A DNA stretch of 64,000 bases, from the NCBI GenBank assembly GCA_963675135.1, contig OY776125.1, positions 64,803,441 to 64,867,440 on the forward strand. The letters are read 5' to 3'. Below are positions 59,801-64,000 of the stretch, one piece after another. This DNA is from Galeopsis tetrahit (taxonomy: Eukaryota; Streptophyta; Magnoliopsida; Lamiales; Lamiaceae). The notes under the pieces are model-generated. The model saw only the letters and a program-made list of their open reading frames with translations, did no database searches and was not told the origin of the DNA. Position 1 is the first letter of the stretch. Each line of letters starts with the position of its first letter. A program made the position numbers and the translations under genes.

Positions 59801-62800
59801 ATTTGATTACTCTTCTATTTTATATATTCAAATGTACATGTGTCTGCAATCACAATTAATATATGAAGCATGGAAACTGTGTATATTAATATGAAGTAAC
59901 TCTACATCAAATGTCACTATACTATTTTTTAGTGCTCGTTTTTACTCTTGTATATATATATAGATATAGTTAACAAATTTATTAAACATTTGTGTAATTT
60001 TAAAATGGCTTACGTTCCCTCCCTAATTACAGCGTTCCAACTATGCATAAAAAAATGCAATTAGAGTATTGATGGCCATGTGTAATTCAATGATGTTTGA
60101 AGAAGTTTCTTCCCCAGCCATAAAATCAACAATTAGCATCTATAGTTTTCTTAACACTCAAATGGACGCGTCCCCTTCGGCTATCTCTCACCACACATAT
60201 ATAGGTTTGTAAGCTCGCTGATCCGTAATTTCAGTATGAATAGGACTATTCCTGTTGATTAAGGAAAATATATTTTCTCATTTTGCCTTCTAGGAGTCTT
60301 AAATAGCAAATCCTTGTGTGAGTTCGTCAGAAGTTGTATGTCACTGCAAGATTTAAGATTTCATTATCGATTATAAACTGTAGACGAATTGAAAATTCAT
60401 ATATCACGCAAACATGTAACGCGTAAAACATGCCTCCCCTGTAATTTACCAATTCCAAACTTCCTTGTTTTTGACATATCGACGTCTTAGAAACAAATCG
60501 ACTTTTAATTTGTTGTTCAAATGGAGCTAAAAAGAAAGAGGTAATGATTATTATTATGTTTTAAAATATATTATAATATCGTTGAATTTTTATTTTTTTT
60601 AAATTGGAAATGCAACACTTATGGAAGTGTGGTGGCTAGGGTCAGGGGCTGAGACTGTTGTTTATTTCTCTATTTGAGTTGTATGCGGTCAAAGGTAATC
60701 AACTCGATTACTCTTTATCTTTGACATTTACTGTTCTATTTTTTATGTTTGACATTGATCTACTTAATTACTCTTCTATTTTTTGTGTTTGATCTATTTG
60801 ATTACTCTTCTATTTTATATATTCAAATATACATTTGTCTGCAATCACAATTAATATATGAAGCATGGAAACTATGTATATTAATATGAATTAACTCTAC
60901 ATCAAGTGTCACTATACTATTTGTTAGTTCTCGTTGTTACTCTTGTATATATATAGAGAGATATAGTTAACAAATTTATTAAACGTTTGTGCAATTTTAA
61001 AATGACTTAAGTTCCCTCCCTAATTACAGTGTTCCAACTATGCATAAAAAATGCAATTAGAGTATTGATGGCTATGTGTAATTCAATGATGTTTGAAGAA
61101 GCTTCTTCCCCAGCCATGAAATCAACAATTAGCATCTATAGTTGTCTTAACACTTAAATGGATGCGTCCCCTTCGAATATCTCTCACCACACATATCTAA
61201 GGTTTGTAAGCTCGCTGATCCGTAATTTCAGTAGGAATAGGACTCTTCCTGTTCATTAAGGAAAATATATTTGCTCATTTTGCCTTCTAGGACCTTTAAA
61301 TAGCAAATCCTTGTGTGAGTTCGTCAGAAGTTGTATGTCATTGCAAGGTTTAAGATTTCATTATCGATTTAAAACTGTAGACGAATTGAAACTTAATATA
61401 TCACGCAAACATGTGACGCGTAAAACATTCCTCACCTGCAATTTATCAATTCCAAACTCATTCTTTCTTGTCATATCTGCGTCTTAGAAACAAATCGACT
61501 TTTAATTTGTTGTTCAAATGGAGCTAAAAAGAAAGAGATAATGATTATTATTATGTTTTAAAATATATTATACTACCGTTGATTTTTTTTTTTTTAAATT
61601 GGAAATGCAACGCTTATGGAAGTGCGGTGGTTAGGGCCAGGGGCTGAGATTATTTTTTATTCCTCTGTTTGAGTTGTATGCGGTCAAAGGTGATCAACTC
61701 GTTTACTCTTTATCTTTGACATTTACTGTTCTATTTTTTATGTTTGACTTTGATCTACTTGATTACTCTTCTATTTTTTATGTTTGATGTATTTGATTAC
61801 TCTTCTATTTTATATATTCAAATGTACATGTGTCTGCAACCACAATTAATATATGAAGCATGGAAACGTTGTATATTAATATGAAGTAACTCTACATCAA
61901 ATGTCACTATACTATTTGTTAGTGCTCGTTGTTACTCTTGTATATATATATATATATAGATATAGTTAACAAATTTATTAAACGTTTGTGCAATTTTAAA
62001 ATGGCTTACATTCCCTCCCTAATTACAGCGTTCCAACTATGCATAAAAAATGCAATTAGAGTATTGATGGCCATGTGTAATTCAATGATGTTTGAAGAAG
62101 TTTCTTCCCCAGCCATGAAATCAACAATTAGCATCTATAGTTGTCTTAACACTCAAATGGACGTGTCCCCTTCCGCAATCTCTCACCACACATATCTAGG
62201 GTTTGTAAGCTCGCTGATCCGTAATTTCAGTATGAATAGGACTCTTCCTGTTGATTAAGGAAAATATATTTGCTCATTTTGCCTTCTAGGAACCTTAAAT
62301 AGCAAATCCTTGTGTGAGTTCGTCAGAAGTTGTATGTCATTGCAAGGTTTAATATTTCATTATCGATTTAAAACTGTAGACGAATTGAAAATTCATATAT
62401 CACGCAAAAATGTAACGCGTAAAACATGCCTCACCTGTAATTTACCAATTCCAAACTTCATTATTTTTGTCATATCTGCGTCTTAGAAACAAATCGACTT
62501 TTAATTTGTTGTTCAAATGGAGCTAAAAAGAAAGAGGTAATGATTATTATTATGTTTTAAAATATATTATAATATCGTTGAATTTTTATTTTTTTTAAAT
62601 TGGAAATGCAACGCTTATGGAAGTACGGTGGTTAGGGCCAGGGGCTGAGATTGTTGTTTATTCCTCTATTTGAGTTGTATGCGGTCAAAGGTAATCAACT
62701 CAATTACTATTTATCTTTTACATTTACTGTTCTATTTTTTATGTTTGATATTGATCTACTTGATTACTCTTCTATTTTTCATGTTTGATCTATTTGATTA

Positions 62801-64000
62801 CTCTTCTATTTTATATATTCAAATGTACATGTGTGTGCAATCACAATTAATATATGAAGCATGGAAACTGTGTATATTAATATGAAGTAACTCTACATCA
62901 AATGTCACTATACTATTTTTTAGTGCTCGTTTTTACTCTTGTATATATATATAGATATAGTTAACAAATTTATTAAACATTTATGCAATTTTAAAATGGC
63001 TTACGTTCCCTCCCTAATTACAGCGTTCCAACTATGCATAAAAAATGCAATTAGAGTATTGATGGCCATGTGTAATTCAATGATGTTTGAAGAAGTTTCT
63101 TCCCCAGCCATGAAATCAACAATTAGCATCTATAGTTTTCTTAACACTCAAATGGACGCGTCCCCTTCGGCTATCTCTCACCACACATATCTAGGGTTTG
63201 TAAGCTCGCTGATCCGTAATTTCAGTATAAATAGGACTCTTCCTGTTGATTAAGGAAAATATATTTGCTCATTTTGCCTTCTAGGAGTCTTAAATAGCAA
63301 ATCCTTGTGTGAGTTCGTCAGAAGTTGTATGTCACTGCAAGATTTAAGATTTCATTATCGATTATAAACTGTAGACGAATTGAAAATTCATATATCACGC
63401 AAACATGTAACGCGTAAAACATGCCTCACCTGTAATTTACCAATTCCAAACTTCATTGTTTTTGTCATATCGGCGTCTTAGAAACAAATCGACTTTTAAT
63501 TTGTTGTTCAAATGGAGCTAAAAAGAAAGAGGTAATGATTATTATTATATTTTAAAATATATTATAATATCGTTGAATTTTTATTTTTTTTAAATTGGAA
63601 ATGCAACACTTATGGAAGTACGGTGGTTAGGGCCAGGGGCTGAGATTGTTGTTTATTCCTCTATTTTAGTTGTATGCGGTCAAAGGTAATCAACTCGATT
63701 ACTTTTTATCTTTGACATTTACTGTTTTATTTTTTATGTTTGACATTGATCTACTTGATTACTCTTCTATTTTTCATGTTTGATCTATTTGATTACTCTT
63801 CTATTTTATATATTCAAATGTACATATGTCTGCAATCACAATTAATATATGAAGCATGAAAACTGTGTATATTAATATGAAGTAACTCTACATCAAATGT
63901 CACTATACTATTTGTTAGTGCTCGTTGTTACTCTTGTATATATATATAGATATAGTTAACAAATTTATTAAACATTTGTGCAATTTTAAAATGGCTTACG
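56809..64000 (+). repeat. ~1-kb satellite array, block D, runs off the window
   Basis: Anchors lie at 57014, 58009, 59009, 60005, 61002, 62001, 62996 and 63991, so the array continues past the window end. The unit interrupted by the MITE also lacks the ~17 bp 'atattcaaatgtacatgt' segment. These units share gtaatttaccaattcc and gtttttgtcat changes that break the second open stretch. Confidence 0.97.
58009..63990 (+). repeat. Higher-order repeat: three-unit block, two copies (period ~2992 bp)
   Basis: The units at 58009, 59009 and 60005 match those at 61002, 62001 and 62996 with offsets of 2993, 2992 and 2991 bp. Private variants include 'tttatcaattccaaactcattc' (58448/61442), 'acgtgtccccttccgc' (59169/62161) and 'tcgatttataaact'-like changes (60369/63361). 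Confidence 0.85.

Noticed and set aside
12523..64000. Calling the array centromeric or subtelomeric
   Set aside because: Nothing in the sequence fixes chromosomal position; there are no telomere repeats and no centromeric retroelement that I recognise.
12523..64000. Viral origin of the Cys-rich satellite frame
   Set aside because: Cys pairs alone are weak evidence; there is no polymerase, coat or replication gene, and no motif specific to a virus family.
13001..64000. Each satellite unit as a functional gene with two exons
   Set aside because: The TAA is in frame and the implied intron would be about 40 bp; start codons and splice signals are lost in many units, and residue-changing differences predominate.

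Overview
The window looks like repeat-rich nuclear DNA of a flowering plant, probably a eudicot. It is AT-rich and contains no intact host gene. Its identifiable pieces are plant-type: a FAR1-related (MULE transposase-like) gene, a Ty1-copia retrotransposon, a LINE 3' end, a Helitron carrying pieces of what looks like a POLAR-like gene, a hAT-type MITE and a Stowaway MITE.

Positions 1-12522 are a nest of insertions. A LINE 3' end (1-893) runs by its A-tail straight into the middle of a FAR1-related pseudogene (894-2233). That pseudogene is split by a decayed Ty1-copia element (2234-9326) flanked by a 5-bp target duplication ggcaa. Beyond the element the coding frame resumes exactly and gives the expected C-terminal Cys/His knuckle (9332-9480). 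The copia 3' LTR is itself split by a solo LTR of a second family (6923-8334, target duplication tagtg). Two more LTRs of that second family follow, one truncated (9487-10338) and one apparently full length (10426-11791). A 40-bp tandem repeat (11792-12071) and a 102-bp tandem pair (12103-12298) come next.

Positions 12523-64000 are one head-to-tail satellite array with a unit of about 990-1000 bp. I placed 47 copies of one anchor, all in the same orientation. Each unit carries a reading frame of about 85 codons from an ATG, an almost invariant TAA, and a further open stretch of roughly 100 codons in the same frame with Cys/His-pair motifs. I do not recognise this protein, and unit-to-unit variation does not look constrained. 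The 3' part of each unit contains the same 40-bp motif that forms the minisatellite at the array edge. The array shows higher-order structure: several three-unit blocks of about 2.98 kb, a two-unit block of 1988 bp, and traces of a five-unit block.

Three elements interrupt the array, each with a clean insertion site: a solo LTR (18514-19807, target duplication gaaac), a minus-strand Helitron (23732-27773, inserted between A and T, with a 3' hairpin and CTAG end) and a Stowaway MITE (56574-56808). The Helitron holds three collinear minus-strand fragments that resemble the POLAR-like family, two exon-like pieces with splice signals, its own nested hAT MITE, and a duplicated 5' terminus.

Nothing here is a working multi-gene system. 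The most unusual object is the kilobase satellite with a stop-interrupted, cysteine-rich reading frame of unknown origin. All calls come from reading the sequence by eye, without database searches.
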